DNA of 64,000 bases from Pseudomonadota bacterium. Lineage in GTDB: Bacteria > Pseudomonadota > Gammaproteobacteria > Steroidobacterales > SZUA-146. The position numbers and the translations under genes were made by a program. Positions 1 through 9,447 of this stretch are shown in pieces; position 1 is the stretch's first letter; each line of letters starts with the position of its first letter. The stretch lies in NCBI GenBank assembly GCA_039028935.1, contig JBCCHD010000003.1, positions 1-64,000 on the forward strand, given 5' to 3'. The notes under the pieces were generated by a model. That model was given only the letters and a program-made list of their open reading frames with translations. It searched no databases and was not told the DNA's origin.

Positions 1-325
1 AACTGGAAGCCGCACTCAAGCGAGGGCGACGACTACGACATCAGGTGGCCATTCTGTTTCTCGATCTCAACCGATTTAAGGCGGTGAATGACACACTGGG
101 CCACGACGTTGGAGATGAACTGCTTAAACGGGTCACTACCCGAATTCGAGGCCTACTCCGCGATTCGGATGTTCTGGGTCGACTCGGTGGTGACCCGTTT
201 AAGCAGTTCATCTCCAACGTCGTGGCCCAGTGTGTCATTCACCGCCTTAAATCGGTTGAGATCGAGAAACAGAATGGCCACCTGATGTCGTAGTCGTCGC
301 CCTCGCTTGAGTGCGGCTTCCAGTT
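1..325. repeat. Fold-back inverted repeat at window start
   Basis: Bases 1-136 are the exact reverse complement of bases 190-325, separated by a 53-base spacer (137-189). Both arms encode the same stretch of a GGDEF domain. The + strand copy reads on through the spacer to residues GRLGGD, the beginning of the GGDEF motif, then turns back into the inverted arm. The turning point has a few bases of microhomology (GTGAC). This is the structure of an amplification or assembly chimera at a contig end, not a normal gene arrangement. A true genomic palindrome cannot be excluded from sequence alone. Confidence 0.9.
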
Positions 326-2129
326 CGATGAGTAACTTTGCGCGATTGGGGAGACCGGTTAACTGATCGTGATAGGCCAGGTGCATGGCCGAATCTGTTT
401 GGCGTTCGAGTTGTGAATTAATGGAGCGAAGTTCAGCGTTTTTCTTCTGCATCTGCAATCGATGCGACCGCAGCTCGCGAAAGCGAAATAACCCGAAAAT
501 CAGAACAACACTCAATAAACCGGCGATTCTAAACAAAGGTCCATAATTTGTTTCGAGATGGATAGTGGATGCGGCCCACTTGCGATAGATGTTTTGTCGC
601 GTGACATCAGGGATGGCTTTAATGGCTTTTGTTGTGCTCGACGCGAGGAGTGGCAGATCCTTACTGACCAACATTTGAAAACCAGTGAGGTCTTCGCCAT
701 AGCCGCCGTTTACTTTAAGTGTGCCCTCGAAGTCGCGGAGAATGGCATGGCTCAGCACGGGTAGATCATCCAGTACGGCGTAGATCGCATTGTGCTCGAG
801 GCTCTTAAGTGCGTCTTGCAGCGTCTCGTATTCAACAAATTCTAAGTTGAGATATTGACTCTGGAGCTGTTCGGTTTGTGAGTAGGTACTGACAATACCG
901 ACCTTTACATTGACCAGGTCGTTCAGTGACAGCAGGTGAGGCTCAGAGATATGCGTGGCCATCGCATAGCGTCGCTCAAGAAACGATTCAGTGAAGAGCC
1001 AGTCGCCATTGTCGAGAGCGGTTTGCTCCAGACCCAACGAAATGATGTCGCAGTTGCCCCGCTGGATTTGCCGAGTCAGTTCTGAGGGTGTCGAAAAGTG
1101 ATTCGCTCTGATGTCCAGTGCCAGGGTTTGCCCAATAATTCGAAGGTGATCGGCGACCATGCCATCGTGCCCACCGGGTGTGACGCCTTCTGTGGGCATG
1201 CGGTTGCTGTTCACACACACTTTGATCGGCGGTGAGCCCGAGAGGAAGCGCAGTTCTTCAGCGCTCAGGTTGATCTGCTCGGTCTTAAACGTCTTTGCGT
1301 TGGCCTCATTGCCGGTCCACTTAGCCATTATCTGTGTGGCGCGCTGTTCCGGTATATCGGCGAGTGCTTTCTCGACGATGTCGCGGAGAATGGGCCAATC
1401 TGAACGCACGCCCATGTGCACGTTGTTAAAGCTGTCTCGAAAGCTGAACGCGGGTTCGAGTCCGGTGATCAGCTGTGTTTCTTGCCAGTAGGCCATTGTC
1501 GCCAAATTCTCAACAAGACCGTCGGCTTTGCCGGTGAGCACCGCATCCAGGGCGTCCAGATTGCTATTCACTTCAATAATACGAATCTCAGGATGCTGCT
1601 CTTGTAGGAAGCTGATGTATGAGTATCCCGCGGGTACGGCGAGCGCCTTGTTGTGCATGTCTTCCAGCGATTTGAAGCGAGTACCGGTGCGCGTGAACAT
1701 GTAGTAACGCACGGCAATATAGGGTTTTGTGAAGTTAAATTTAATGCCCCGATTGCGCGTCCAGTACATGGCGGGAAGCATGTCAATCTGTTTGGTTTCG
1801 AGCTTATGTAGAAGCTCTGACCATGGGTCGCCAGTGACCATCTGAATCGTCAAGCCCGTGCGAGCCGCAACTTCATCAAGGTAATCCTTTGCGACACCCG
1901 TGTAGCCGGAATCATCCACATAGTCCATCGGCGGCCAATCGAATTCGCCGCCGACCACGATGGTGGGATGCTCGGCCATAAACGCGCGTTCTTGCTCAGT
2001 AAACTCGATTGCCGCGAGCGTCTGTGTCCAGCTCACGCACAAAAGCAGTACTGAGAGCGCGAGCGGAGACGGTTTCCGCGATGTGGCGACAGATTCATTG
2101 AAAATGCGCCGGTGGGGACTATAGAACAT
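153..2129 (-). CDS. Sensor diguanylate cyclase with two periplasmic solute-binding domains, 3' end chimeric
   Basis: The product is an inner-membrane protein. An N-terminal signal segment precedes two tandem SBP_bac_3-type ligand-binding domains (about residues 40-270 and 285-530). A single membrane helix follows at about residues 538-555, then a short coiled linker, then the start of a GGDEF domain (HDQLTGLPNRAKL, FLDLNRFKAVNDTLGHDVGD). Such proteins sense periplasmic ligands and make cyclic di-GMP. The last roughly 13 residues after ELLKRVTT are translated from the fold-back junction and are artefactual. The true continuation (RIRGLLRDSDVLGRLGGD) is seen on the + strand at 137-189. A catalytic GGDEF domain, and perhaps an EAL domain, would lie beyond the contig edge. 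Function of the intact protein is inferred from domain order. Confidence 0.8.
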   Translation of the reverse strand: MFYSPHRRIFNESVATSRKPSPLALSVLLLCVSWTQTLAAIEFTEQERAFMAEHPTIVVGGEFDWPPMDYVDDSGYTGVAKDYLDEVAARTGLTIQMVTGDPWSELLHKLETKQIDMLPAMYWTRNRGIKFNFTKPYIAVRYYMFTRTGTRFKSLEDMHNKALAVPAGYSYISFLQEQHPEIRIIEVNSNLDALDAVLTGKADGLVENLATMAYWQETQLITGLEPAFSFRDSFNNVHMGVRSDWPILRDIVEKALADIPEQRATQIMAKWTGNEANAKTFKTEQINLSAEELRFLSGSPPIKVCVNSNRMPTEGVTPGGHDGMVADHLRIIGQTLALDIRANHFSTPSELTRQIQRGNCDIISLGLEQTALDNGDWLFTESFLERRYAMATHISEPHLLSLNDLVNVKVGIVSTYSQTEQLQSQYLNLEFVEYETLQDALKSLEHNAIYAVLDDLPVLSHAILRDFEGTLKVNGGYGEDLTGFQMLVSKDLPLLASSTTKAIKAIPDVTRQNIYRKWAASTIHLETNYGPLFRIAGLLSVVLIFGLFRFRELRSHRLQMQKKNAELRSINSQLERQTDSAMHLAYHDQLTGLPNRAKLLIELEAALKRGRRLRHQVAILFLDLNRFKAVNDTLGHDVGDELLKRVTTESTQNIRIAE

Positions 2130-2528
2130 TACGCGCTCAGAGCAGATTGAATGGCATTAATAGGTTAGCGGCGAGTTGGACCAATTCTTGAGTGAGGGTG
2201 AGTCAGTGCGTGCTGCCTCTGATGGCACTGAGCGGCGGCGCACTGCACCGCCGTAGCGTGGTCAGGGCATCCAGTCTTTACGCACAGGCGGGCATACCCT
2301 TAGATGGTCATCGGGATCGATCATTCGTGAATTTAGTCGGTAAAATCCCTGATGTTGATGCAACGCTCCTCTATACTACTCACGAGTTGAGTTCACATTG
2401 ATTGAGCGCCGAGCCCCATGATGAGGCACGCTGTGTTCGTTGTGAAAATACGAGTCGACCGGTGATGTGGGCACCGTTTCGGGTCGCCTAAATCGAGCGT
2501 TTATCGCCCAGCATATAGTGATTACCCA
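2130..2528. other. Gene-free stretch before selD
   Basis: About 400 bases between the divergently oriented cyclase gene and selD. I see no convincing gene, RNA or terminator here. It must hold the selD promoter, but no clear -35/-10 pair stands out. The only open frame (2192-2401, + strand) has no ribosome-binding site and no recognisable composition. Confidence 0.5.
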
Positions 2529-3563
2529 ATGACAAAATTAACGCAGTTCAGTCATGGCGCAGGTTGTGGTTGCAAGATCGCGCCTAACCTGCTCGCATCA
2601 TTTCTGGAGTCCGATTTCGTTCCCCCGGCGGATGCGCGGCTGCTCGTTGGAAACGAGACCAGCGACGATGCGGCCGTTTATCAACTTGGCGATGACGACT
2701 GCATAATCAGCACCACCGACTTTTTTATGCCTATCGTGGATGATCCTCATGAATTTGGCCGCGTCGCGGCTGCAAATGCGATCAGCGATGTGTACGCCAT
2801 GGGTGGTCGGCCGCTGATGGCGATTGCCGTATTCGGGTGGCCGACAGACCAACTCGGCCCAGACGTCGCGCGGCGCGTTCTGGAGGGTGGGCGCTTTGCT
2901 TGTCGAGAGGCCGGTATTGTCCTAGCTGGCGGGCATTCGATTGACGCGAAAGAACCCATTTTTGGATTGGCGGTGACCGGTCGAGTGCGTCGCGCTCATC
3001 TAAAAAGAAACAGTACCGCGACGGTGGGTGATGTGCTTTTTCTAACCAAACCATTGGGTGTGGGTGTGCTCACAACGGCGGAGAAACGCGGGTTACTCAA
3101 GCCCGAGCACGCGGGTCTTGCTGTTGAGAGCATGATGCGACTGAACACCGTCGGCGCGCTACTGGGCGAAAAAGAAGCTGTGACGGCGATGACGGATGTG
3201 ACGGGCTTTGGTTTGCTTGGGCATTTGATGGAGATGTGTGACGGCAGCGGCGTCAGCGCACGTATCGAGCGGTCGACTATTCCGGTGTTGGAGGGCGTTT
3301 ACGAGTATATCGACCTTGATTGCGTACCAGGCGGCAGCCAACGCAACTGGCGAAGCGTGGCATCACAGGTAACCGCACTCGATGATCAGCAAAGCGCGTT
3401 ATTGTGCGATCCCCAAACCAGTGGTGGTCTATTGTTGGCGGTTGATGTCGCCGCTGCCACCGACGTATCGCAGCTCCTGCGCGATGCCTCTTGTTACGCA
3501 GAACCAATTGGCGTGCTCCGGTCTCGCGCATCGGACCAAGTTACGATCGAGGTGGCCGATTGA
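2529..3563 (+). CDS. selD: Selenide, water dikinase
   Basis: SelD makes selenophosphate from selenide and ATP, the selenium donor for selenocysteine and for 2-selenouridine in tRNA. The 344-residue protein has the usual family length. It begins with the catalytic glycine-rich segment SHGAGCGCK, with cysteine at residue 13 in the active position (some homologues have selenocysteine there) and Lys16. The AIRS-type domains follow, with DD(A)AVY and the DVTGFGLLGH motif. The stop overlaps the start of mnmH by four bases, so the two genes are translationally coupled. No selA, selB or selC is in this window; the immediate partner indicates a tRNA-modification role. Confidence 0.95.
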   Translation: MTKLTQFSHGAGCGCKIAPNLLASFLESDFVPPADARLLVGNETSDDAAVYQLGDDDCIISTTDFFMPIVDDPHEFGRVAAANAISDVYAMGGRPLMAIAVFGWPTDQLGPDVARRVLEGGRFACREAGIVLAGGHSIDAKEPIFGLAVTGRVRRAHLKRNSTATVGDVLFLTKPLGVGVLTTAEKRGLLKPEHAGLAVESMMRLNTVGALLGEKEAVTAMTDVTGFGLLGHLMEMCDGSGVSARIERSTIPVLEGVYEYIDLDCVPGGSQRNWRSVASQVTALDDQQSALLCDPQTSGGLLLAVDVAAATDVSQLLRDASCYAEPIGVLRSRASDQVTIEVAD

Positions 3564-4663
3564 CCGCGCTGCCACTCATTGAAGATGTATCTCCACTGTT
3601 GGATCAGCGGGTGCCGATGATCGATGTGCGAGCTCCTATTGAATTTGAAAAAGGTGCACTACCGTTTGCACGAAACTTACCGCTCCTTGAGGACGCAGAG
3701 CGGCATCAAGTTGGTCTGTGCTACAAAAACAATGGCCAAGATGCCGCGATAATGCTCGGACACAAACTGGTGAGTGGCTTGACGAGGCAATCTCGAATCG
3801 AATCATGGAGGCAGTTCGTTGCTACCCACCCTGATGCAGTGCTGTATTGCGCGCGCGGTGGGTTGCGCTCAACGTTGAGTCAGCAGTGGTTGGCGGACAT
3901 TGGTGTGCCGATCCCGCGTGTGCAGGGTGGATATAAGCAGATTCGACGCGCGCTGCTTACGTACCTTGATGCGGCCTGTCTCGAGCAGTCTTTTGTATTG
4001 CTATCGGGAATGACCGGGACGGGCAAGACGGAGATGATTCAGACGGTCGATCGGGCGATTGATCTTGAGCAGCTCGCCAATCACAAAGGGTCGAGTTTCG
4101 GTCGGCCGCTTGACGAACAGCCTGCTCAAATCGATTTCGAAAATAGCTTGATCCTAGAGTTGATGCGGTTGCGGCGGAAGTCTCCCGAATCGACGATTGT
4201 GCTGGAGGATGAAGATCGAAAGATTGGAGGTCGACATTTGCCGCCGCAGTTTGTCGCGGCAATGAAAGCCAGTTCAATGGTCGTCATCGAGTTGCCTTTT
4301 GAAGAGCGCATTGAGCGACTGTGGCAGGAATATGTGATCGACCGCTATAACGCAACGATCGCCCTCTATCCTAGCGATGGCGAACATCGTTTCGCTGCGT
4401 ATTTGCACGATAGTGTGCATCGGATACAGAAGCGACTGGGTGGGGAACGAACGGCCGATATTCAGGCGTCGATCAACGACGCATTAGCTAACCAGCACAA
4501 CGATGGATTTGCCGGTCATCGAGACTGGCTGGAGACGATCACGGCCGACTACTACGATCCGATGTACGATTATCAGCTGGAGAAACAGCAAGCGCGAATT
4601 GTGTTTCGCGGTCGTCCCGAGGAAGTGACGACGTGGCTGCAGTCGAGCGTTTGTGCAGCGTAA
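3560..4663 (+). CDS. mnmH: tRNA 2-selenouridine synthase
   Basis: MnmH (SelU, YbbB) replaces the sulfur of 2-thiouridine at wobble position 34 of Lys, Glu and Gln tRNAs with selenium, using selenophosphate from SelD. The N-terminal rhodanese domain shows IDVRAPIEFEKGALP and the active-site cysteine in LYCARGG at residue 97. The C-terminal half holds a P-loop, GMTGTGKT, at about residues 150-157. I chose the TTG at 3560 because it overlaps the selD stop (TTGA) and gives the family's usual N-terminus. An in-frame start at 3491 would add 23 residues translated from inside selD and is unlikely. Confidence 0.93.
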   Translation: MTALPLIEDVSPLLDQRVPMIDVRAPIEFEKGALPFARNLPLLEDAERHQVGLCYKNNGQDAAIMLGHKLVSGLTRQSRIESWRQFVATHPDAVLYCARGGLRSTLSQQWLADIGVPIPRVQGGYKQIRRALLTYLDAACLEQSFVLLSGMTGTGKTEMIQTVDRAIDLEQLANHKGSSFGRPLDEQPAQIDFENSLILELMRLRRKSPESTIVLEDEDRKIGGRHLPPQFVAAMKASSMVVIELPFEERIERLWQEYVIDRYNATIALYPSDGEHRFAAYLHDSVHRIQKRLGGERTADIQASINDALANQHNDGFAGHRDWLETITADYYDPMYDYQLEKQQARIVFRGRPEEVTTWLQSSVCAA

Positions 4664-4862
4664 CGTGAACGCATTCGCCAGTTGAAGGCAAATAGTGATA
4701 GCGGCGTACTACTTTGTCAGCAAAGCAATGCTGGTTAAGTCTTCATCGAAACCAATTGAGCACGCTTTGTCACATTCTATGCTCAGTGTGCGATAAGATT
4801 GCGCCTGGCGGTCTGAATAGCCTGTTTCTAAGTACGAGCACGCATGTTCGTTTGGGGGGAAG

Positions 4863-6596
4863 TTGAGTCAGGTAAAACAAAGCGCAGTCGTCCGCGCTAT
4901 TGGGTATAGCCTATTGATAATGGCGGTAACACACGGCGGGCCCGTCACGGTGCAGGCTGCCGATATCGGGCGTTACAATATCTACACAACCGATACGCCG
5001 CGGCCTGGCCGTGGCGACCTGACGTCAAATTGGGTTGTCGCTCGTCATCTACGACAAACACAACCCAACGCCGAAGTTAACCTCTATATTTCGCCTGTTT
5101 TTCATGAGCGCTTTGAGGGTGTGGAGCCGGCGTTTACGCCTTCGGTTAACGTGCAACCGATCCCGTTTGGGAGCGGTGTGATTAACGTGTATTCGCAAAC
5201 GAATCCGGCGCTGAGCGCTGATTCCGACACCAAACGGGCCATGGCAGAGCAAAGAAAGCGGCTGCATGAGGGCAATGTACGTACGTGCAACTTGGCCTTC
5301 ACGGTTGATGTTTTGGAGCACCTCACGCGTCGGACGGCAAGCAGCGCAAGAGCGGATGGCGAAGATTACATGGCGCAGCGAGAGGCGCTGGGTGACAGGG
5401 CGTTTTCGGCACGTGTTCTTGATGATACCAAGCTCAATCTTGAGCGGTCACAAGCCCGACCCAATCAGGGGCCACACGCCGCACCCTTTTTGAGCTTTAA
5501 TGTTCTGCGACATCGAGACACCCAACGACTGCGATCCAACACGCACCACATTATGCTCGAAGGGAGTGGCGGTGCTCTATTTCCCCTGTTTGAAGTATTA
5601 AGCGGCTTTAGTAATCGCATGCTGTTTATTCAGCGAGGCGAGCCCAATACGCCCTCGATTCGTATTGAATCGGCGTCATACATCGGCTTTGCGCACGCGG
5701 ACAGCACTAAGGCGATCGAAGACTACATCGACAATATGGAGCGCCTGGCAAACGCTCAGCCTGATCGGAATTTTGTCGTGTTTGTTACAAAACACCTCGC
5801 CAACCGCAAGGGGCGAGCCGTTGCCGATGGAGACTGGCCGATACTGTTCTCTCAAGACGATGCGCTGGTGACGAAATTGGTTGAAATCATGCGTAATGCC
5901 GACCGTTTCCGCGATAGCCGCCTCGGACAAGCGCGCAATCTTGCTGTTCTTGAATTCAAGGGCTTGCCCATGGATGTCACCGACGCGGTGATTCATGGTG
6001 CCAATTTGCGGGTACTTATCACCGGCACGATGTCGCTGAGTCAGGCGCTGCAGTACGCGAAACCCATCGTTTACGAAGCGCGCAACTGGCACGACATGAT
6101 CGCTTATGACATGGGACGCTTCCTAGCAAATGGCAATAGCGCGCTATTTCATCGAAATATCGTGATTACCGAAGGGTTTCGCTTTTTAGATAATCTCAAT
6201 GCGCAGGCTCTGCAAGTGGTTCGGTGGCACTATGCCTATGGCGTGAGCCCTCGTAATGATCGCCTCGAGGCGGACTGGGATCTTTACCAGGCGAACTACC
6301 AGAGCGAACAAATGGATCTGCTTCGCTATCGCGATGAGGTGAGCTTTCAGGTTCCTGGCGACACGCACGGCCAACTCAAGAACCCGGCCTACGACCTGCC
6401 GAGAGGTCATTTGCTTGACAATGTTGCCGCCTATTGCAGTGACGCCGCCGATATTCTCGATGAATTCAGACGAAGCTATGCGCAGCGAGGCCTGTGTGAA
6501 AAATGTTTTTCCACCCGCGCCAAACGGCGTGAGGCGGCGGAAAAAATTATGCGCAAGCTTTCACCGGTACTCGAATCCCGGTTTCAAAATCCGTAG
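4863..6596 (+). CDS. Secreted GT-B-like protein of unknown function
   Basis: A 577-residue exported protein. The N-terminus has a hydrophobic signal segment ending near VQAAD. The next stretch (RPGRGDLTSNWVVARHLRQTQPNAEVNLY) resembles the N-terminal half of GT-B glycosyltransferase folds, with a glycine loop and a 'P.AEV.LY' strand. A second segment (VLITGTMSLSQALQYAKPIVYE) resembles the C-terminal nucleotide-sugar half. This is fold-level resemblance only; a periplasmic glycosyltransferase without an obvious lipid donor would be unusual. The TTG start follows a G-rich ribosome-binding site (GGGGGGAAG). It lies 14 bases before the lipoprotein gene, so the two form an operon. I do not recognise the family. 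Confidence 0.6.
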   Translation: MSQVKQSAVVRAIGYSLLIMAVTHGGPVTVQAADIGRYNIYTTDTPRPGRGDLTSNWVVARHLRQTQPNAEVNLYISPVFHERFEGVEPAFTPSVNVQPIPFGSGVINVYSQTNPALSADSDTKRAMAEQRKRLHEGNVRTCNLAFTVDVLEHLTRRTASSARADGEDYMAQREALGDRAFSARVLDDTKLNLERSQARPNQGPHAAPFLSFNVLRHRDTQRLRSNTHHIMLEGSGGALFPLFEVLSGFSNRMLFIQRGEPNTPSIRIESASYIGFAHADSTKAIEDYIDNMERLANAQPDRNFVVFVTKHLANRKGRAVADGDWPILFSQDDALVTKLVEIMRNADRFRDSRLGQARNLAVLEFKGLPMDVTDAVIHGANLRVLITGTMSLSQALQYAKPIVYEARNWHDMIAYDMGRFLANGNSALFHRNIVITEGFRFLDNLNAQALQVVRWHYAYGVSPRNDRLEADWDLYQANYQSEQMDLLRYRDEVSFQVPGDTHGQLKNPAYDLPRGHLLDNVAAYCSDAADILDEFRRSYAQRGLCEKCFSTRAKRREAAEKIMRKLSPVLESRFQNP

Positions 6597-6610
6597 AGGA
6601 ACTGAAGACT

Positions 6611-8440
6611 ATGAACAGCGACTTATCATTTTTTCGTGCACGAATTGCGACCGTGGTGTTACTGGTTTTGACGGTGTTTGTATCGGGCTGTGATCTCGCT
6701 AGCGGCGGTTCGGCACCGGCTGGCGGACCCCCCCAAAGCGATGAAGAAAAGCGACAAGCTGAAGCCAGCGGTTTGAGCCTAACCGAGGTACCGGATGAGA
6801 TTGAAATGGCGGAAGTGCCGGAAACGGGTGTCAGTCTTGGCTGGGCCTGGGACAAAGCCAACCACGAGCCCATCCCAACCATTTGTGTGGAGTTTGTCGA
6901 AGGCGAAGAAAAAGCCCAAACACGCTATCTCACTATGTCGGAAGTGTCCGATACCTACGAGCTTATGCAGTCGATGGATATTTCGGCTGAGGCGTCCGTG
7001 AAGACCATTGGCTTTAAGGCAGAGGGCAAGGCCGCCTTTGCAAAGTCAGTCAATATTAATTCCTCCAGTAACACATTTGTAATGAACGCCAAGGTGTTCA
7101 ATGGCGTGCGCTTTGCGGCACCTGCGCCGTTGGCCGAAAATGGTGAGATCGATGATTTCAAGGTTACGTATCGCGGCGGTCTGTCGGGGTCTATTCGTCT
7201 AACCGAGCGCGCCGTACAGCTTGCATCGAAGCGGGAATTGACAGACTTCAAGAGTATGTGCGGCACGGCGTTTGTGTCGGCCATTTTCGGTGGCGCAAAG
7301 CTAACGGCGGTAATCACCACGAATACCAGCAGTCGCTCCGAAAAAGAATCGATGTCAGCCGAGCTTAGCGGTAGTGGTTGGGGTGCCGAATTTAGCTCGA
7401 AACTAGATAGTGACACGCAAGTGAATAACGCAACCGATAGTATGAATGTGTCGCTGTTTCAGACCGGTGGCAGTGGCGACGCGATTCCAGTGACCAAGGA
7501 AGATCTGGTCAAAAAAATGGAAACGCTGTCAATGGATGCATACACCGCGCCGAAGGACTTCAGTATCGCGCTGACCCCGTATGAATTGTTGTCAAATTGG
7601 CCCAAACGAGCGTTACCGTCGCGCGCCACCGAGCTCGATGAGCTTGCGAGTTTCTGGGGCGCTTACAACACGCTGTACGATGAAATTCAGGACACCCTTG
7701 ATAGTCCGAATGAGTACGCGGCGGTGAACATCGATGAAAAGGGCTGTATTGAGATTGACGACGGGATCCGGCCCGGCGAGCCGGTGGCGACAGCGGATCT
7801 ACAAAAAGTCACCAAAGATTTTGTCGACGACATTCCGAAGATGGGTTTTGTCAGAGCGAATAAGCGCTATCAGTCGGCTGTTATGGAGCTGTATGCCGCC
7901 GCAGCGATTCCAGGCAGTGATGCTGATAATGCGCACAACATAAAAGCGTTGCGCATGGCCCAGGATGATATTTTAGTCGCGCTCAAGGAAATGCAGGATG
8001 TGGCACAGGACTGCGTTTCGAAGAGCGATACATGTTTGTTCAACCAGCATAAATACCGTAGCCCCTACGCCTATCGCCTGCAGTTGTTGCCTAAACTGGG
8101 CTACGCGCAGAACTCGCGCGATCTCATCGAGCTATTTGTCGAGGATGTGTCCAAAACTCGATGCAAGCTTAATCCCGAAAACGCCGGCTGTATTTCCAAC
8201 AGCCGCGCCGATGGCTGGCACGAGAAGATTGGCCTATTACCGGTCGTAAAGGCCCAGCAGCCCGAGTTGCATGCACACTTGAGCACACTGCTTGATAACA
8301 AAGAGTATCGTGAGCGTCATACATGCAGCCGTAACATCGAAGGCAGTCCAGCATTGAGCGTTGAGAAAAAACACAATGTGATATGGGCGGATTTGTCGCG
8401 GTTGCCGGCACGCACACTGTCCGCCGAGCAGTCCAAATAA
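6611..8440 (+). CDS. Lipoprotein with MACPF-like signature
   Basis: A 609-residue lipoprotein with a lipobox (VFVSGC) at residues 23-28, followed by a small-residue and acidic linker. An N-terminal beta-rich part (about 55-300) contains VSLGWAWDKA and CGTAFVSAIFGGAKL. The second stretch resembles the Y-G-T-H-F/Y...GG signature of membrane attack complex/perforin (MACPF) and cholesterol-dependent cytolysin folds. It is followed by an alternating polar strand run such as those proteins use for pore hairpins. The C-terminal 250 residues are helical with several cysteines and no recognised domain. The gene is co-transcribed with the secreted GT-B-like gene upstream, behind a GAGGA ribosome-binding site. 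The MACPF call is by pattern only; another beta-rich surface lipoprotein is possible. Confidence 0.6.
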   Translation: MNSDLSFFRARIATVVLLVLTVFVSGCDLASGGSAPAGGPPQSDEEKRQAEASGLSLTEVPDEIEMAEVPETGVSLGWAWDKANHEPIPTICVEFVEGEEKAQTRYLTMSEVSDTYELMQSMDISAEASVKTIGFKAEGKAAFAKSVNINSSSNTFVMNAKVFNGVRFAAPAPLAENGEIDDFKVTYRGGLSGSIRLTERAVQLASKRELTDFKSMCGTAFVSAIFGGAKLTAVITTNTSSRSEKESMSAELSGSGWGAEFSSKLDSDTQVNNATDSMNVSLFQTGGSGDAIPVTKEDLVKKMETLSMDAYTAPKDFSIALTPYELLSNWPKRALPSRATELDELASFWGAYNTLYDEIQDTLDSPNEYAAVNIDEKGCIEIDDGIRPGEPVATADLQKVTKDFVDDIPKMGFVRANKRYQSAVMELYAAAAIPGSDADNAHNIKALRMAQDDILVALKEMQDVAQDCVSKSDTCLFNQHKYRSPYAYRLQLLPKLGYAQNSRDLIELFVEDVSKTRCKLNPENAGCISNSRADGWHEKIGLLPVVKAQQPELHAHLSTLLDNKEYRERHTCSRNIEGSPALSVEKKHNVIWADLSRLPARTLSAEQSK

Positions 8441-8481
8441 GGGAGTACCATCGCCATGCCGGATGGGCAGCAGGTGGACGG

Positions 8482-9408
8482 CTAAAGACTCATCTTAAAG
8501 AAAAAAGCGTTTTCAATGTGTTTTCGACGAGCAGGGGAGCGTGTGCTGTTTTCAAGTAACTGAGGTCGTTCTTGCGTTCGTTCAAAACAGAATTGAGTGG
8601 GTAAACGTGAGTACAGTGATTTGGGCGGCTGACGATAGTGTATTCCTTTGAGCTTCGCGCCCGAATCGTGCGTATGGTAGTAGATCGTATTAACGCCCAG
8701 CTCGCGACGTAGAAACCAAATTGCAGCGGCCAGCATTGCTTCGTGCCATACACCTTGGTGCGCAGGCAGTACCGTATCTACGTATCGGATAAGGTCTCGT
8801 TTTCGTCTGGCCGATGCAGGATTGACGGTATGATTCAGCGTTCTTTTTGCGTAGTTACGATGCCATTGCGCTTCGCGCAACCAGTCGTTCTGAATTTCTT
8901 CGATGAGCGCTTCTCCTTCAGTCAAGTCAATATCAAGGCGAGCCCAGGCCAAGGTGTAAAAAGGATGCTCGGCGATCGGGTGTCCTCCATATTCGAACGG
9001 GCCGGCTTCCGCGTCGTCTACGAGTCGTTTGTAGGCGTCGTTATGCTGATTAGAAAAGTTAAGCTGTAGCACTAGATTGAAGCCGGTTCGTGACGTTTGA
9101 CGCCAGCGGTTTTTGCGCCGCGAGCCCCACAAGCCCAGCGTCAAATGATAGATTTGCGGTTGAACTGGCCATACAGCGTCGAAAGCGTTTGGGTCGAGTG
9201 ATCTTCCACGGCAGGAGAACAGGGCTGTTTTTATTACTCCCTTATTCAGTAGTTTGGCGAAGCGGCTCGCTTTTAGATCGTTCTTGGTCTGGTGCTGGTC
9301 TGCGACGAGGCTCAATAACATCAAGGCATAGCGGTCCTTGAAGTAGTAAAACGGCGTTTTACCCCTCGGTAGGCAATCGATAATCTCCTTAGCTTCGGAT
9401 AATTTCAT
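8482..9408 (-). CDS. Hypothetical protein downstream of rtcB
   Basis: A 308-residue soluble protein that I do not recognise. The middle holds the phrase LIEEIQNDWLREA and the C-terminal third holds WHEAMLAAAIWFLRRELGV and YSRLPTQFCFE. This combination resembles the EEIQSDW segment and GNAT-like tail found in large polyvalent phage and plasmid proteins, so a phage-derived origin is possible. The N-terminus is short and charged, without a signal peptide or membrane helix. It is the last gene of the leftward tRNA array-HNH-rtcB series, 26 bases after the rtcB stop. However, an intrinsic terminator lies between them, so it probably depends on readthrough. No clear ribosome-binding site precedes the ATG. 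Confidence 0.65.
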   Translation of the reverse strand: MKLSEAKEIIDCLPRGKTPFYYFKDRYALMLLSLVADQHQTKNDLKASRFAKLLNKGVIKTALFSCRGRSLDPNAFDAVWPVQPQIYHLTLGLWGSRRKNRWRQTSRTGFNLVLQLNFSNQHNDAYKRLVDDAEAGPFEYGGHPIAEHPFYTLAWARLDIDLTEGEALIEEIQNDWLREAQWHRNYAKRTLNHTVNPASARRKRDLIRYVDTVLPAHQGVWHEAMLAAAIWFLRRELGVNTIYYHTHDSGAKLKGIHYRQPPKSLYSRLPTQFCFERTQERPQLLENSTRSPARRKHIENAFFFKMSL

Positions 9409-9418
9409 AAGGCACTGT

Positions 9419-9447
9419 AAAAAAAGCGGGCACCTTAGTCGGTGCCC
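9419..9447 (-). terminator. Intrinsic terminator overlapping the rtcB stop codon
   Basis: On the minus strand a seven-base-pair stem (GGGCACC/GGTGCCC, six-base loop) is followed by GC and seven T residues. The rtcB stop codon lies in the loop, so the last residues of RtcB are encoded by the terminator stem. It separates rtcB from the downstream hypothetical gene. Confidence 0.85.

Noticed and set aside
45-293. GGDEF-like coding frame on the + strand
   Set aside because: It is the inverted copy of the minus-strand cyclase within the fold-back artefact, not a second gene.
2192-2401. 69-residue frame before selD
   Set aside because: No ribosome-binding site, no recognisable composition and a high arginine/leucine content typical of chance frames.
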